This document shows, in pieces, positions 28,012 to 36,504 of a stretch of DNA of 64,000 nucleotides. Under the pieces are notes generated by a model, which saw only the letters and a program-made list of their open reading frames with translations, was not told where the DNA came from and made no database searches. Every line of letters starts with the position of its first letter. Within the stretch, counting starts at the first letter, position 1. The stretch spans positions 3,472,001 through 3,536,000 of the forward strand of contig NZ_AP014624.1 of assembly GCF_000829375.1 (NCBI RefSeq). Direction: 5' to 3'. Source of the DNA: Chryseobacterium sp. StRB126. Lineage in GTDB: Bacteria; Bacteroidota; Bacteroidia; Flavobacteriales; Weeksellaceae. The position numbers and the translations under genes were made by a program.

Positions 28012-28446
28012 ATGCATATGGAATTAGCCGTTTTTCAGGAATTTACTGAAGAGATCACATCAGAATGTTTTTTTATGACAGAATCCCAACAGGAAGAAAA
28101 GGTAATACAACTCATCGATCTTCATCACTTTATAGAATGTTTTGATCCTAATATCAAAATCCTCAACTACCTCCAACATTCTATTAATATTATAGAACAA
28201 AAGGGAATAAAAAAAGGAATTCTGTTTTACAATCTGAAAAATTCATTTTTCGTAGACTGCAATACCTCCGAAGAGTTTAAAAGAAGACATGAACTGGCTG
28301 AGCTTTGGTTTGTATTTGTGGAAGAAGACACGGTAATCAACACCACTCATCACACAGACTTTATTATTGAAAACAGTCTGGAAATTTTTTATGATAACAT
28401 TTTTCTGTTTCAGTTTTTCCAGCCTGACATACGGAAATTAAAATGA
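28012..28446 (+). CDS. Hypothetical acidic protein
   Basis: A 144-aa soluble protein without signal peptide or membrane helix, rich in Glu, Phe and His (QEFTEEITSECFFM; HTDFIIENSLEIFYDN). I recognise no family. It is divergent from the sensor-kinase operon and shares its control region, so it may be regulated with it. An alternative start is Met-3 (ATGGAA). Confidence 0.55.
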   Translation: MHMELAVFQEFTEEITSECFFMTESQQEEKVIQLIDLHHFIECFDPNIKILNYLQHSINIIEQKGIKKGILFYNLKNSFFVDCNTSEEFKRRHELAELWFVFVEEDTVINTTHHTDFIIENSLEIFYDNIFLFQFFQPDIRKLK

Positions 28447-28515
28447 GTAATAATGAGTAATGACTAGTGCTATGAAATATTGGTGATAAATGGTTTTAAG
28501 CACCTTCATCAGATA

Positions 28516-28851
28516 TTAATGAGTGCCCATTTTTGAAAATACATTAATTACAATGACTCCGATAATAATCAGTGCAATTCCAATAATGGCAGGCAGATCC
28601 GGGACCTGCTTGAATGCCACCACCCCAATTATGGTAATGAAAACGATTCCAACTCCAGACCAGATAGCATATGTAATCCCCACTGGAATCTGACGAAGGC
28701 TCAGACTTAAAAAATAAAAAGCGCAGGCATATCCTATTACCGTAACCACAGAGGGCCACAGCTTGGAAAACTCTTCTGATTTTTTCAGAAAGGTTGTGGC
28801 TATAATTTCAAATACAATGGCCAAAGCCAGAAAAAGATAACTGCGTCCCAT
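28516..28851 (-). CDS. SMR-family small multidrug exporter
   Basis: A 111-aa protein with four membrane helices. The essential Glu in TM1 is E15 (LAIVFEIIATTFLK), and the signature VGITYAIWSGVG and GVVAFKQ follow, matching EmrE/QacE-type rather than Gdx guanidinium exporters as far as eye can tell. It works as a dimer exchanging protons for cationic drugs. Monocistronic; own -7 box upstream. Confidence 0.9.
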   Translation of the reverse strand: MGRSYLFLALAIVFEIIATTFLKKSEEFSKLWPSVVTVIGYACAFYFLSLSLRQIPVGITYAIWSGVGIVFITIIGVVAFKQVPDLPAIIGIALIIIGVIVINVFSKMGTH

Positions 28852-28866
28852 ACAATATTATTTATG

Positions 28867-28874
28867 CAAAAGTA
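28867..28874 (-). promoter_or_regulatory. -7 promoter element TACTTTTG of the SMR gene
   Basis: Perfect TAnnTTTG, 15 nt before the ATG at 28851. Confidence 0.4.
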
Positions 28875-29335
28875 ACAAAACCTCTTTCCTCTTCCCAAAA
28901 AAAACGACTCTATAACTTCTCCATTCATCCTTTTTAGCATACTCTTCAAATCCTGCCACCGTGACACACGAGACCTCTATTTTCCATTATGTCATCAAAA
29001 AGCTGTTATAGAATCTGACAGCTCATAAAAATTTTCGGTACAAAAATCACTGAGAAAAATAAATTTTCTTAACATAAAAATTGGTTTCACGCTGAAATTT
29101 CATACCCCCACCTATCCCTTCATAACAGTATTATGCATCGCATTATTTATTGTTTGTTTTATCAAGTCCAATATATAAGTCTGCAAACGGTTAACATTTT
29201 TACATTTTTTTAAAGACAGAACAATAAATGTATTAATAAATTCACAATAACACATTAACAAAATGTAAACAAAAAATTTCTTAAATTTTAATAAAAACCA
29301 TTATAACACACTGATATACATCATAGTGATTTACT
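28875..29335. other. AT-rich intergenic DNA
   Basis: About 460 bp upstream of the sigma-54-like site with no convincing gene or repeat. The right half (29190-29300) is very A/T-rich and may be a binding region for an activator of the downstream promoter. Confidence 0.4.
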
Positions 29336-29352
29336 TTGGCACGTGATTTGAA
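29336..29352 (+). promoter_or_regulatory. Sigma-54-like promoter TTGGCACG-N4-TTGAA
   Basis: TTGGCACGTGATTTGAA matches the -24/-12 consensus (TTGGCACG-N4-TTGCA) at every defined position except the -12 C, which is A. The GG-to-G spacing is exact. It stands 62 nt before the ATG of a 26-codon frame. Confidence 0.5.
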
Positions 29353-29414
29353 AGCTGTAATATTGCAATTGAAAGATTGATAAAAAAAAGTCAAATAATT
29401 AAAAATAATACAAA

Positions 29415-29495
29415 ATGGTAACTTATATCGGTATCGCAACATGTTTAGTAGTATTCTCATCATATTTCATGACAGTAAGAAGAGAAAGAAACTAA
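29415..29495 (+). CDS. 26-residue single-helix membrane microprotein
   Basis: ATG to TAA frame of 26 codons beginning MVTYIGIATCLVVFSSYF and ending with the basic tail MTVRRERN. That is one membrane helix plus a positive-inside tail, the usual form of real small membrane proteins. It sits in a compact transcript with a promoter-like site upstream and a structured RNA and terminator downstream. No homologue recognised; it is not KdpF-like at the C terminus. The frame could also be incidental to an RNA gene. Confidence 0.5.
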   Translation: MVTYIGIATCLVVFSSYFMTVRRERN

Positions 29496-29540
29496 TCATT
29501 GAAATCAAGAAGCCTATAGCAAAACTATACTAATTATATT

Positions 29541-29612
29541 GTTTTATGTTTTTACTCTGAGAAATCAGATCGCTCTTTTACCAATGGGGTAAAAGGGCCC
29601 AAAAACATAAAC
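29541..29612 (+). ncRNA. Candidate structured RNA with three-way junction
   Basis: A closing stem, GTTTTATGTTTTT (29541-29553) with AAAAACATAAAC (29601-29612), has one bulged T. It encloses two hairpins: TCTGA-GAAA-TCAGA (29556-29569, a GNRA tetraloop) and CTTTTACC / GGTAAAAG (29575-29595). The pairing is perfect in the inner arms. It lies 45 nt after the microprotein stop and 43 nt before a terminator. It matches no riboswitch I know, and no gene follows, so a regulatory or protein-binding RNA is more likely than a 5' switch. Confidence 0.45.
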
Positions 29613-29655
29613 AAAAAGATCTTAGTTTCATAACAAATTTTAATATCCAAATGAT

Positions 29656-29686
29656 AAATCCGAGCATTAGTTCGGATTTATTTTTG
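29656..29686 (+). terminator. Terminator of the small-ORF/RNA unit
   Basis: Perfect 8-bp stem AAATCCGA / TCGGATTT with an 8-nt loop, followed by ATTTTTGTTT. Confidence 0.8.
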
Positions 29687-29958
29687 TTTATATGAGCTAG
29701 ATTCCCATATCTTTAAAACGTAAAGTCCTGATAATGCTCGCACCTTATTTTAGGGAGCAAAGAAAGCGACTATATCGTTGATGAAGCTAAATGAATAAAA
29801 CTTTGCATTAAAATTCAATCACATTTATTCAAAATAACATTCTATTGACAGTTCTTCTCCCCCTCTTCATCTAAACCATATTCATTCATCACTCATTTCG
29901 TTCTCTGGCCTAGCCATTTATTCCCATTCAGGATTCCCTACTTCATTCAATAAAGCAT
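29687..29958. other. Intergenic DNA upstream of the AAA ATPase
   Basis: About 270 bp between the terminator and the -7 box of the ATPase gene; nothing recognisable. Confidence 0.4.
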
Positions 29959-29966
29959 TATCTTTG
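29959..29966 (+). promoter_or_regulatory. -7 promoter element TATCTTTG of the AAA ATPase operon
   Basis: Perfect TAnnTTTG, 28 nt before the ATG at 29995. Confidence 0.45.
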
Positions 29967-29994
29967 TTATATTCAAGAACCATTAATAGTCATC

Positions 29995-30714
29995 ATGAAT
30001 CTGTACAACCTTATTATCCAGGATAAAGAACAAGTAAGCCTTAACGATGTATTTCTCAATAAAAGCAACAGAGATCAGCTTGTACAGCTTATCAAAGAAC
30101 ATACATACAGCAAAGAACTTCAGGAATATGGACTTCCGGTGAATCATAAGATCCTTCTTCAGGGAAGCTCAGGATGCGGAAAAACAATGACAGCAAAAGC
30201 CATTGCCAATGCTCTTGGAAAAAGCATTATCATTCTCAATTTAAGCAATATTGTTTCCTCCAGAATTGGCGAAACTTCCCAGAATATTAAAATGATTTTT
30301 GATAAGGCAGCCAGAGAAAGATCTGTTCTTTTCCTTGATGAACTGGATCAGATCGGAAAAGCAAGAGGAAGCGATGATAAGGATGTTGGTGAAATGAGAA
30401 GGCTAGTAAATACTTTACTTCAACTTATTGATTATTATCCGGAAAATGCACTTTTACTGTGTGCTACCAATCATCCGGAGATTATTGATACTGCTCTTCT
30501 GAGACGTTTTCAGCTTAGGATCAATTACGAAATGCCTTCTGCCGAATTTCTGGATACTTTCTATGACAATGTATTAAGTCGATTTCCGGAGGATATGAGA
30601 ACGATTGAAAGGAAGTACTCCATTTCTTTTGCGGAAGCCAAAGACCATGCGTTAACAGCCGTAAAAACAGCTTTAATCCAGAAGCTGGAAGCCAAAAAAA
30701 CTATTCAATTATGA
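29995..30714 (+). CDS. AAA-family ATPase
   Basis: A 239-aa single-domain AAA ATPase. Walker A GSSGCGKT (57-64), Walker B VLFLDE (111-116), sensor-1 LLLCATNH, and an arginine-finger region DTALLRRFQLRI are all visible. It resembles stand-alone FtsH/Bcs1-like ATPase modules without protease or membrane domain. Its stop overlaps the start of the PLP-binding protein by 4 nt (ATGA). Substrate unknown. Confidence 0.82.
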   Translation: MNLYNLIIQDKEQVSLNDVFLNKSNRDQLVQLIKEHTYSKELQEYGLPVNHKILLQGSSGCGKTMTAKAIANALGKSIIILNLSNIVSSRIGETSQNIKMIFDKAARERSVLFLDELDQIGKARGSDDKDVGEMRRLVNTLLQLIDYYPENALLLCATNHPEIIDTALLRRFQLRINYEMPSAEFLDTFYDNVLSRFPEDMRTIERKYSISFAEAKDHALTAVKTALIQKLEAKKTIQL

Positions 30715-31454
30715 AAGAAGATATTCTTCACAACCTGAAAATCATCAACACCCGGATTCAAAATGCCTGCGAAAAGGCAGGAAGAAATCCTGATGAGGTT
30801 AAACTTTTACTGGCCACCAAAACGGTTTCTGCAGAACGCATTAAAATCGCCCTAGAAAATGGACAAACCTTAATTGCAGAAAATAAAGTGCAGGAATTGA
30901 AGGAGAAATATGAAGATCTGAAAATAATCCCCCATAATAATCATTTTATTGGCCATCTTCAGACCAATAAAATTAAAGATATTTTAAAATATGATGTTAC
31001 CTGTGTTCAGTCGCTGGATCGTTTAGAACTGGCAGAAAAACTACACCAAAGACTTTTTGCAGAGAACAGAACTCTTGAAGTTTTAATTCAGGTAAATACC
31101 TCCAATGAAGAAAGCAAATTTGGAGCATCTCCAAATGATACTATAGAATTAACCCGGAAGCTTTCCCAATTCCCTACATTAAAAATAAAAGGTTTAATGA
31201 CTATCGGTTTATTCAGTGCAGAAACTGAAAAAGTAAGGTCCTGTTTTAAAATCCTGAAAAATCTCCAACAGGACATCATCCGTGAAAATATTCCCAACGT
31301 AGAAATGAATGAGCTTTCTATGGGAATGAGCGGAGACCTTGAAACAGCCATAGAAGAAGGCACCACCATTGTTCGTGTTGGAACGGCTGTATTTGGTGCA
31401 AGAATCTATCCGGACAGCTATTATTGGGATGAAGGAAACAATAATGAAAATTAA
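30711..31454 (+). CDS. YggS/PLPBP-family pyridoxal-phosphate homeostasis protein
   Basis: A 247-aa TIM-barrel protein that binds PLP through K37 in LLLATKTVS. Other family motifs are present: IGHLQTNKIK, ELSMGMSGDLETAIEEG and VRVGTAVFGAR. The family keeps the B6 pool and amino-acid balance; it has no clear enzyme activity. Translation is coupled to the AAA ATPase by a 4-nt overlap, an uncommon partner for this gene. Confidence 0.93.
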   Translation: MKEDILHNLKIINTRIQNACEKAGRNPDEVKLLLATKTVSAERIKIALENGQTLIAENKVQELKEKYEDLKIIPHNNHFIGHLQTNKIKDILKYDVTCVQSLDRLELAEKLHQRLFAENRTLEVLIQVNTSNEESKFGASPNDTIELTRKLSQFPTLKIKGLMTIGLFSAETEKVRSCFKILKNLQQDIIRENIPNVEMNELSMGMSGDLETAIEEGTTIVRVGTAVFGARIYPDSYYWDEGNNNEN

Positions 31455-31466
31455 GAATGATAAAGT

Positions 31467-31898
31467 ATGTTCTATACATTTGAGATAAAGATAAAAGAAG
31501 GAAAGACTTCAAAAAATGTTACTGATGCCGTGTGTGATTCATTCATTGAAAGAGAAATGAATAATATCGATATTCAAGGCAACAACGTAACAGGAAAAGA
31601 TGATTTTATAAAACTGGACTTTTCAAATAGATATCCCATTACCATATCTCCCGTTAAAGAACATTTTATTTATGATGAAGATACAAGAACATTAATCTAC
31701 AAGATCGGTGCATTTTACCCAATTCTGTTCAATTTGGTCTATTCTGGTTTCCTTTTTCTTATCCTACATTTTTTTGTTCAACATTCGATTATAGAAATTG
31801 TTGTACCTAGTATATTTTTCATCCTGATAACAATCGTAGGATACATTCAATATCAAATTGTTATGGATAAAATCTCAAGAAAAATAAATGAAAACTGA
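31467..31898 (+). CDS. Hypothetical two-helix membrane protein
   Basis: A 143-aa protein. The N-terminal ~85 residues are soluble and charged (FEIKIKEGKTSKNVTDA). Two helices follow (about 86-104 and 110-130), then a basic tail (DKISRKINEN). No family recognised. It begins 12 bp after the PLPBP gene and probably shares its transcript. Confidence 0.55.
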   Translation: MFYTFEIKIKEGKTSKNVTDAVCDSFIEREMNNIDIQGNNVTGKDDFIKLDFSNRYPITISPVKEHFIYDEDTRTLIYKIGAFYPILFNLVYSGFLFLILHFFVQHSIIEIVVPSIFFILITIVGYIQYQIVMDKISRKINEN

Positions 31899-31989
31899 AT
31901 ATCACAACTATTAAAAATCATTTTTATTTAGTCCACAAAATCGGTATACTTTTTGATTATAAAATATTCATAACCAAACAAATGCAATT

Positions 31990-32163
31990 ATGATTAGAAA
32001 ATTACTATCGAGCTGTCTGTTACTGACAGTATTATTCTTTTATTCATGTGAAAAAGAAAACACACAGATGAAAAGTGGAATCTCCATTGAAACCATTTCA
32101 ATGATCACCGTACTTACTATGGGCGTAGCTATTTTGGTGGCTTACAGCTATAAGAGAAGATAA
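31990..32163 (+). CDS. 57-residue small lipoprotein-like membrane protein
   Basis: ATG to TAA frame of 57 codons. An N-terminal signal helix ends in a lipobox-like LFFYSC (Cys20), then a short polar stretch and a second helix (about 38-52, MITVLTMGVAILVAYSY) with a basic end KRR. A terminator directly follows. No family recognised. The two-helix pattern and following terminator support a real gene. Confidence 0.5.
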   Translation: MIRKLLSSCLLLTVLFFYSCEKENTQMKSGISIETISMITVLTMGVAILVAYSYKRR

Positions 32164-32186
32164 TAAAATAAATATAACACAAAGAG

Positions 32187-32212
32187 CCTCTCAATTTTTG
32201 GGAGGTTTTTTT
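32187..32212 (+). terminator. Terminator after the 57-residue gene
   Basis: Stem CCTCTC / GGGAGG around AATTTTT, followed by a run of seven or more T. Confidence 0.7.
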
Positions 32213-32295
32213 ATTTAGTTTGGCCCTAAATAAAGTTACATTAAAGTACTCTGCTATTGGGATTGCTTAGCTTTCTTCTCAATAAAAATCCTAAC
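32208..32295 (+). repeat. Left flanking direct repeat of the transposase locus
   Basis: It begins TTTTTATTTAGTTTGG and later carries GATTGCTT-GCTTT. A related stretch with the identical first 16 bp is at 33053-33138. Confidence 0.6.
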
Positions 32296-32307
32296 ACTAA
32301 CGCTCCG

Positions 32308-32325
32308 CAAAGTCTCCTGACTTTG
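32308..32325. repeat. REP-like hairpin CAAAGTC-TCCT-GACTTTG (left)
   Basis: 7-bp perfect stem with a 4-nt loop upstream of the transposase gene. The same stem occurs at 33021-33038. Confidence 0.65.
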
Positions 32326-32381
32326 TGGAATTAAAATAAATCTCAATACAAATCCTTCATACAGTAAAAAATTTTATTAAG

Positions 32382-32389
32382 TACATTTG
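32382..32389 (+). promoter_or_regulatory. -7 promoter element TACATTTG of the transposase gene
   Basis: Perfect TAnnTTTG, 13 nt before the ATG at 32403. Confidence 0.4.
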
Positions 32390-32402
32390 ATAAAAACCAA
32401 AT

Positions 32403-33014
32403 ATGAAAGAAGGATACATCATCAGAGATCAGGAAAGACCTCATTTTCTAACGTGCACAATTGTTGATTGGATAGATATTTTTTCAAGAAAAACATATCG
32501 TGATATTATTATAGAATGCTTAGAATTTTGTATTAAAAATAAAGGAATGGTTCTTTATGGTTATGTGATCATGAGTAACCATTTACATTTTATTGTACAA
32601 TCAAAAGAAGGAAAACTTTCTGATCTGATCAGGGATTTCAAAAAATTTACAGCCAAACAAATATTAGAAAAACTACAAACAGAATCAGAAAGTCGGAAAG
32701 ACTGAATTTTAGAGCGCTTTGCCAAAGCTACTGAAACTCATTCAAGGAATAAAAATTTTCAGGTTTGGCAATATGGAAATCATGCTGAAGAAATTTTCAG
32801 TTTAAAATTTATGTGGAATAAATTAAACTATATCCATCTTAATCCGGTTCGTTCAGGAATTGTTACAAAAGCCAATCAATACATTTATTCTTCGGCAAGT
32901 AATTATTCTGATGGAAAAGGAATAATTAACCACATTGAAGTTGCTGAAAATCCTATAGTAAATACGCATAAGAACTCTGAATTTTGGAAATTTAATAATT
33001 ATAATGATAAATAG
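32403..33014 (+). pseudogene. REP-associated tyrosine transposase (RAYT, IS200-like), interrupted by one TGA
   Basis: The reading frame continues for 203 codons except for a single TGA at 32703-32705. Before it: PHFLTCTIVDW, the HUH motif SNHLHFIVQ and DFKKFTAKQI. After it, in the same frame: ILERFAKATE, QVWQYGNHAEEIFS, then the family block KLNYIHLNPVRSGIV. The Y1 transposase domain is complete on both sides, so one substitution (for instance TGG to TGA) has disabled an otherwise intact gene. TGA ends other genes here, so recoding is unlikely. These enzymes mobilise REP palindromes and are usually single-copy domesticated genes. Confidence 0.8.
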
Positions 33015-33020
33015 ATCGCT

Positions 33021-33038
33021 CAAAGTCAGAAGACTTTG
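33021..33038. repeat. REP-like hairpin CAAAGTC-AGAA-GACTTTG (right)
   Basis: Same 7-bp stem as at 32308-32325 with a different loop, 6 nt after the transposase stop. Confidence 0.65.
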
Positions 33039-33052
33039 CACAGCTATTAGGC

Positions 33053-33138
33053 TTTTTATTTAGTTTGGTTACAGATAAAATTGCGGAAAAGCATTCAATT
33101 TTGAGATTGCTTCGCTTTGCTCGCAATGACAATAAAAA
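33053..33138 (+). repeat. Right flanking direct repeat of the transposase locus
   Basis: Starts with the same 16 bp TTTTTATTTAGTTTGG as 32208 and contains GATTGCTTCGCTTTGCTCGC; a piece of it recurs at 41468-41494. Confidence 0.6.
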
Positions 33139-33169
33139 CAAAAATCCCTCTCATTACTGAAAGGGATTT
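33131..33169 (-). terminator. Terminator of gcvP
   Basis: Stem AAATCCCT / AGGGATTT with a T-rich tract on its minus-strand 3' side, directly downstream of gcvP. Confidence 0.75.
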
Positions 33170-33192
33170 GTTATATCTAGAAAAAATTCTGA

Positions 33193-36051
33193 TTACATAT
33201 AAGCTTCAATTGGCTCACAAGTACATACTAAGTTTCTGTCTCCGTAAGCTTCGTCTACTCTTGATACGGAAGCGAAGAATTTGTGGTCTCTTACCCACTC
33301 TAGTGGATAAGCTGCCTTTTCTCTGCTGTATGGTTTATCCCAAGAATCAGAGATTACCAATTGTTCTGTGTGAGGAGCATTTTTCAATACGTTGTTTACC
33401 GGATCAGCCTGTCCGTTAGCAATCTCATCAATTTCATGTTTGATCGCAATTAAAGCTTCTGCAAAACGATCAATTTCAGATTTGCTTTCAGATTCTGTAG
33501 GCTCAATCATTAATGTTCCTGCTACTGGGAAAGATACGGTAGGAGCATGGAATCCGTAATCCATTAATCTCTTCGCCACATCAGCTACCTCAATTCCTAA
33601 AGATTTGAACTGACGGAAATCTACGATACACTCGTGAGCTACTCTTCCATTTTCGTTTGAATACAAGATTGGGAAATGCTCAGCTAAAATTTCTTTAAGG
33701 TAGTTAGCATTCATAATCGCATGACCTGTAGCTTTTTTCAAGCCATCTGTTCCTAACATCTTGATATAAGCGTAAGAAATGTTTAGGATCAATCCTGAAC
33801 CGTAAGGTGCTGCAGAAATACCATCGATTGCTTCTTTAGTTCCGATTTTAATGTTCGCGTTAGAAGGAAGGAATGGTACTAAGTGTTTAGCCACACAAAT
33901 TGGACCTACTCCAGGACCTCCACCTCCGTGAGGAATCGCAAAAGTCTTGTGAAGGTTTAGGTGACAAACGTCTGCTCCGATGTTTCCTGGACTTGTAAAT
34001 CCTACCTGAGCGTTCATGTTCGCACCATCCATGTACACCTGTCCTCCGTGCTCGTGGATCAAGTTTGTAATTTCTTTAATGTTAGCATCAAAGAATCCGT
34101 AAGTAGACGGATATGTAATCATTACAGCAGATAAGTTTGCTGAATGTAATTCTGTTTTAGCTTTTAGATCTTCGAAGTCGATTTCCCCGTTTTCAAGGTT
34201 TTTCACAACTACGATTTTCATTCCTGCCATAGCAGCAGAAGCCGGGTTTGTTCCGTGTGCAGACTGAGGAATCAATACTACATTTCTGTGGTGGTCTCCT
34301 CTTGAAATATGGTATTCTCTGATGACCATTAATCCTGCATATTCTCCCTGAGCTCCAGAGTTTGGCTGTAATGAAGTTCCCGCGAAACCAGTGATTGTTG
34401 CAAGATCTTTTTCAAGCTCTGCAATCATTTGCTGATATCCTCCTGCCTGGTCTACCGGTACAAATGGGTGTACACTCCCCCAATCTGCCCATGAAAGCGG
34501 CAACATTTCAGTAGCTGCGTTCAGTTTCATCGTACAAGATCCTAAAGAAATCATTGAGTGCGTTAATGATAAATCTTTTCTCTCAAGACGTTTGATATAA
34601 CGCATCAATTCTGTTTCCGTATGGTATTTGTTGAATACTTCTTCTGTAAGAATCTGACCCTTTCTAAGGTTTTCTTCAGGAATACTGTATCCTTCTTTGA
34701 TTTCTAATTTGAAAGTCTGCTTATCTTTGAACTGAGCGAAAGAAGCCATCAGATAGTTTAATTTCTCTAATGTAGTACTTTCGTTGATCGCAATACTTAC
34801 AACCCCTTCTGTGAAGTAGTTAAGGTTAAGCCTGTGATCCTGCATCATTCTCATCAGTCTTCCTTTTTCTTCTTCAGGCATCGTGATTTTTACTGTATCA
34901 AAGATTGGCTCTTCTACTACCTGATATCCTAATGCTGCAAGACCTCCTTTTAAAGCATTTGCTTTAAAGTGGATTTGATCAGCAATATAGTTCAATCCTT
35001 TTGGACCATGGTAAACAGCATACATACCAGCCATTACTGCTAAAAGAACCTGAGCAGTACAGATATTGGAAGTTGCCTTCTCTCTCTTGATGTGCTGTTC
35101 TCTTGTCTGTAATGCCATTCTTAATGCACGCTTCCCATACATATCCTGAGAAACTCCAATGATCCTTCCAGGAATATCTCTCTTATATTCTTCTCTACAA
35201 GCAAAGAATGCTGCGTGAGGACCTCCGTATCCCAATGGAATACCAAATCTTTGTGAAGTTCCTACTGCACAGTCAGCACCCATTTCAGCCGGTGATTTCA
35301 ATTTCACCAATGCCATTGGATCACAAGCTACAGCTACCTGAAGGTCTAATTTTTTATATTCTGCAATGTTCTCAGTATAATCCAGAACGATTCCGTTTTT
35401 ACCAGGATATTGTAATAAAACACCATAATAAGATGCATCAAATGCATGGGTTTTATGGTCTCCTACAACAACTTCAATTCCTAATCCTTCCGCCTTGGTT
35501 TTCAACACAGAGATTGTTTGAGGCAATACAAGGTCAGAGATAAAGAATTTATTCGCTTCCCCTTTCTTCTGATCTTTAGTTCTGTTATTAAAGAACATGT
35601 GCATTGCTTCAGCAGCCGCAGTAGATTCATCCAATAAAGAAGCATTAGCAAGACCAAAACCTGTAAGATCACACACTACAGTCTGGAAATTAAGAAGAGC
35701 TTCTAATCTTCCTTGTGCAATTTCAGCCTGATACGGAGTATATGCAGTATACCAGCTAGGATTTTCAAAGATATTTCTCTGAATAGCTGATGGCAAAAGT
35801 GTATTGTGGTATCCGAAACCGATATAACTTGTATAATCAGTGTTTTTTGATGCCAAGTCCTTAGAGTGGTTTAGCATTTCGTATTCCGAAAGTGCATCTG
35901 AGATCTCAAGATCTTTTTCTAAACGGATAGAAGAAGGAATGGTCTGAGAAATTAACTCTTCAATACTAGAAACGCCAAGTTTTTCCAACATCGCCTGTTT
36001 ATCGGCTTCATTTAGGGAAATGTGACGGCTCACAAACTGTTCTGTATTCAT
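33193..36051 (-). CDS. gcvP: Glycine dehydrogenase (decarboxylating), P-protein
   Basis: A 952-aa PLP enzyme of the glycine cleavage system: it decarboxylates glycine and passes the aminomethyl group to the lipoyl arm of the H-protein. The length is that of the fused single-chain P-protein. The PLP lysine is K702 in NLHKTFAIPHGGGGPGVGP. N-terminal FVSRHISLNEADK and IGFGYHNT are typical. The H, T and L proteins are not in this window. Its divergent neighbour is a porin gene 450 bp away; a strong terminator follows. Confidence 0.97.
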   Translation of the reverse strand: MNTEQFVSRHISLNEADKQAMLEKLGVSSIEELISQTIPSSIRLEKDLEISDALSEYEMLNHSKDLASKNTDYTSYIGFGYHNTLLPSAIQRNIFENPSWYTAYTPYQAEIAQGRLEALLNFQTVVCDLTGFGLANASLLDESTAAAEAMHMFFNNRTKDQKKGEANKFFISDLVLPQTISVLKTKAEGLGIEVVVGDHKTHAFDASYYGVLLQYPGKNGIVLDYTENIAEYKKLDLQVAVACDPMALVKLKSPAEMGADCAVGTSQRFGIPLGYGGPHAAFFACREEYKRDIPGRIIGVSQDMYGKRALRMALQTREQHIKREKATSNICTAQVLLAVMAGMYAVYHGPKGLNYIADQIHFKANALKGGLAALGYQVVEEPIFDTVKITMPEEEKGRLMRMMQDHRLNLNYFTEGVVSIAINESTTLEKLNYLMASFAQFKDKQTFKLEIKEGYSIPEENLRKGQILTEEVFNKYHTETELMRYIKRLERKDLSLTHSMISLGSCTMKLNAATEMLPLSWADWGSVHPFVPVDQAGGYQQMIAELEKDLATITGFAGTSLQPNSGAQGEYAGLMVIREYHISRGDHHRNVVLIPQSAHGTNPASAAMAGMKIVVVKNLENGEIDFEDLKAKTELHSANLSAVMITYPSTYGFFDANIKEITNLIHEHGGQVYMDGANMNAQVGFTSPGNIGADVCHLNLHKTFAIPHGGGGPGVGPICVAKHLVPFLPSNANIKIGTKEAIDGISAAPYGSGLILNISYAYIKMLGTDGLKKATGHAIMNANYLKEILAEHFPILYSNENGRVAHECIVDFRQFKSLGIEVADVAKRLMDYGFHAPTVSFPVAGTLMIEPTESESKSEIDRFAEALIAIKHEIDEIANGQADPVNNVLKNAPHTEQLVISDSWDKPYSREKAAYPLEWVRDHKFFASVSRVDEAYGDRNLVCTCEPIEAYM

Positions 36052-36504
36052 TTTTATTTATTAGATTTTGTTTGTAAAAAGATGGGTAAAATTACAATTT
36101 TTTACACGATTGTACAACAGCTAAAATTCCTGATAAGTCAAACAAATATCCATTCATTCCATCACCGTTCACGTTTAATAAACATCTGTTAAAATTTAAC
36201 TTATTTAAAACAAAAAATACATTGATTTTATAAATATCAATCAACAATACTCAGTATTTATTGCTAATAAAAAAGAAATAATCAAGTTTAAAATACTACG
36301 ATATTTTCAATTCAATTAAAAATATTATAAAAATCATTTTTCAAATAATTTTGTAGCTTCACTTCACATTAAAGAGAATAAAACTCAATAAAAAAATAAA
36401 AACACATCCATTTTCATTATCCATCAACAAAAAACTAATACCCCTAAAACAACAATATCTATGAGAGAATAATTAAAACCTACCAATAAAAGACACAATT
36501 CACG
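36052..36504. other. AT-rich divergent intergenic region
   Basis: 453 bp between gcvP and the porin gene. It contains a perfect -7 box TAATTTTG on the plus strand at 36346-36353, which would leave a leader of about 150 nt for the porin gene. No other structure noticed. Confidence 0.4.

Noticed and set aside
29415..29495. KdpF potassium-pump subunit
   Set aside because: Size and helix are similar but the basic RRERN tail differs from KdpF and no kdpA follows.
29541..29612. A known riboswitch (TPP-like or other) at the three-way junction
   Set aside because: The CTGAGA-like string is part of a GAAA hairpin, other conserved TPP blocks are missing, and no gene follows before the terminator.
32703..32705. 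Programmed readthrough or recoding of TGA in the transposase
   Set aside because: No recoding signal seen, and TGA ends other genes here (for example at 31896-31898 and 26023-26025), so a nonsense mutation is simpler.
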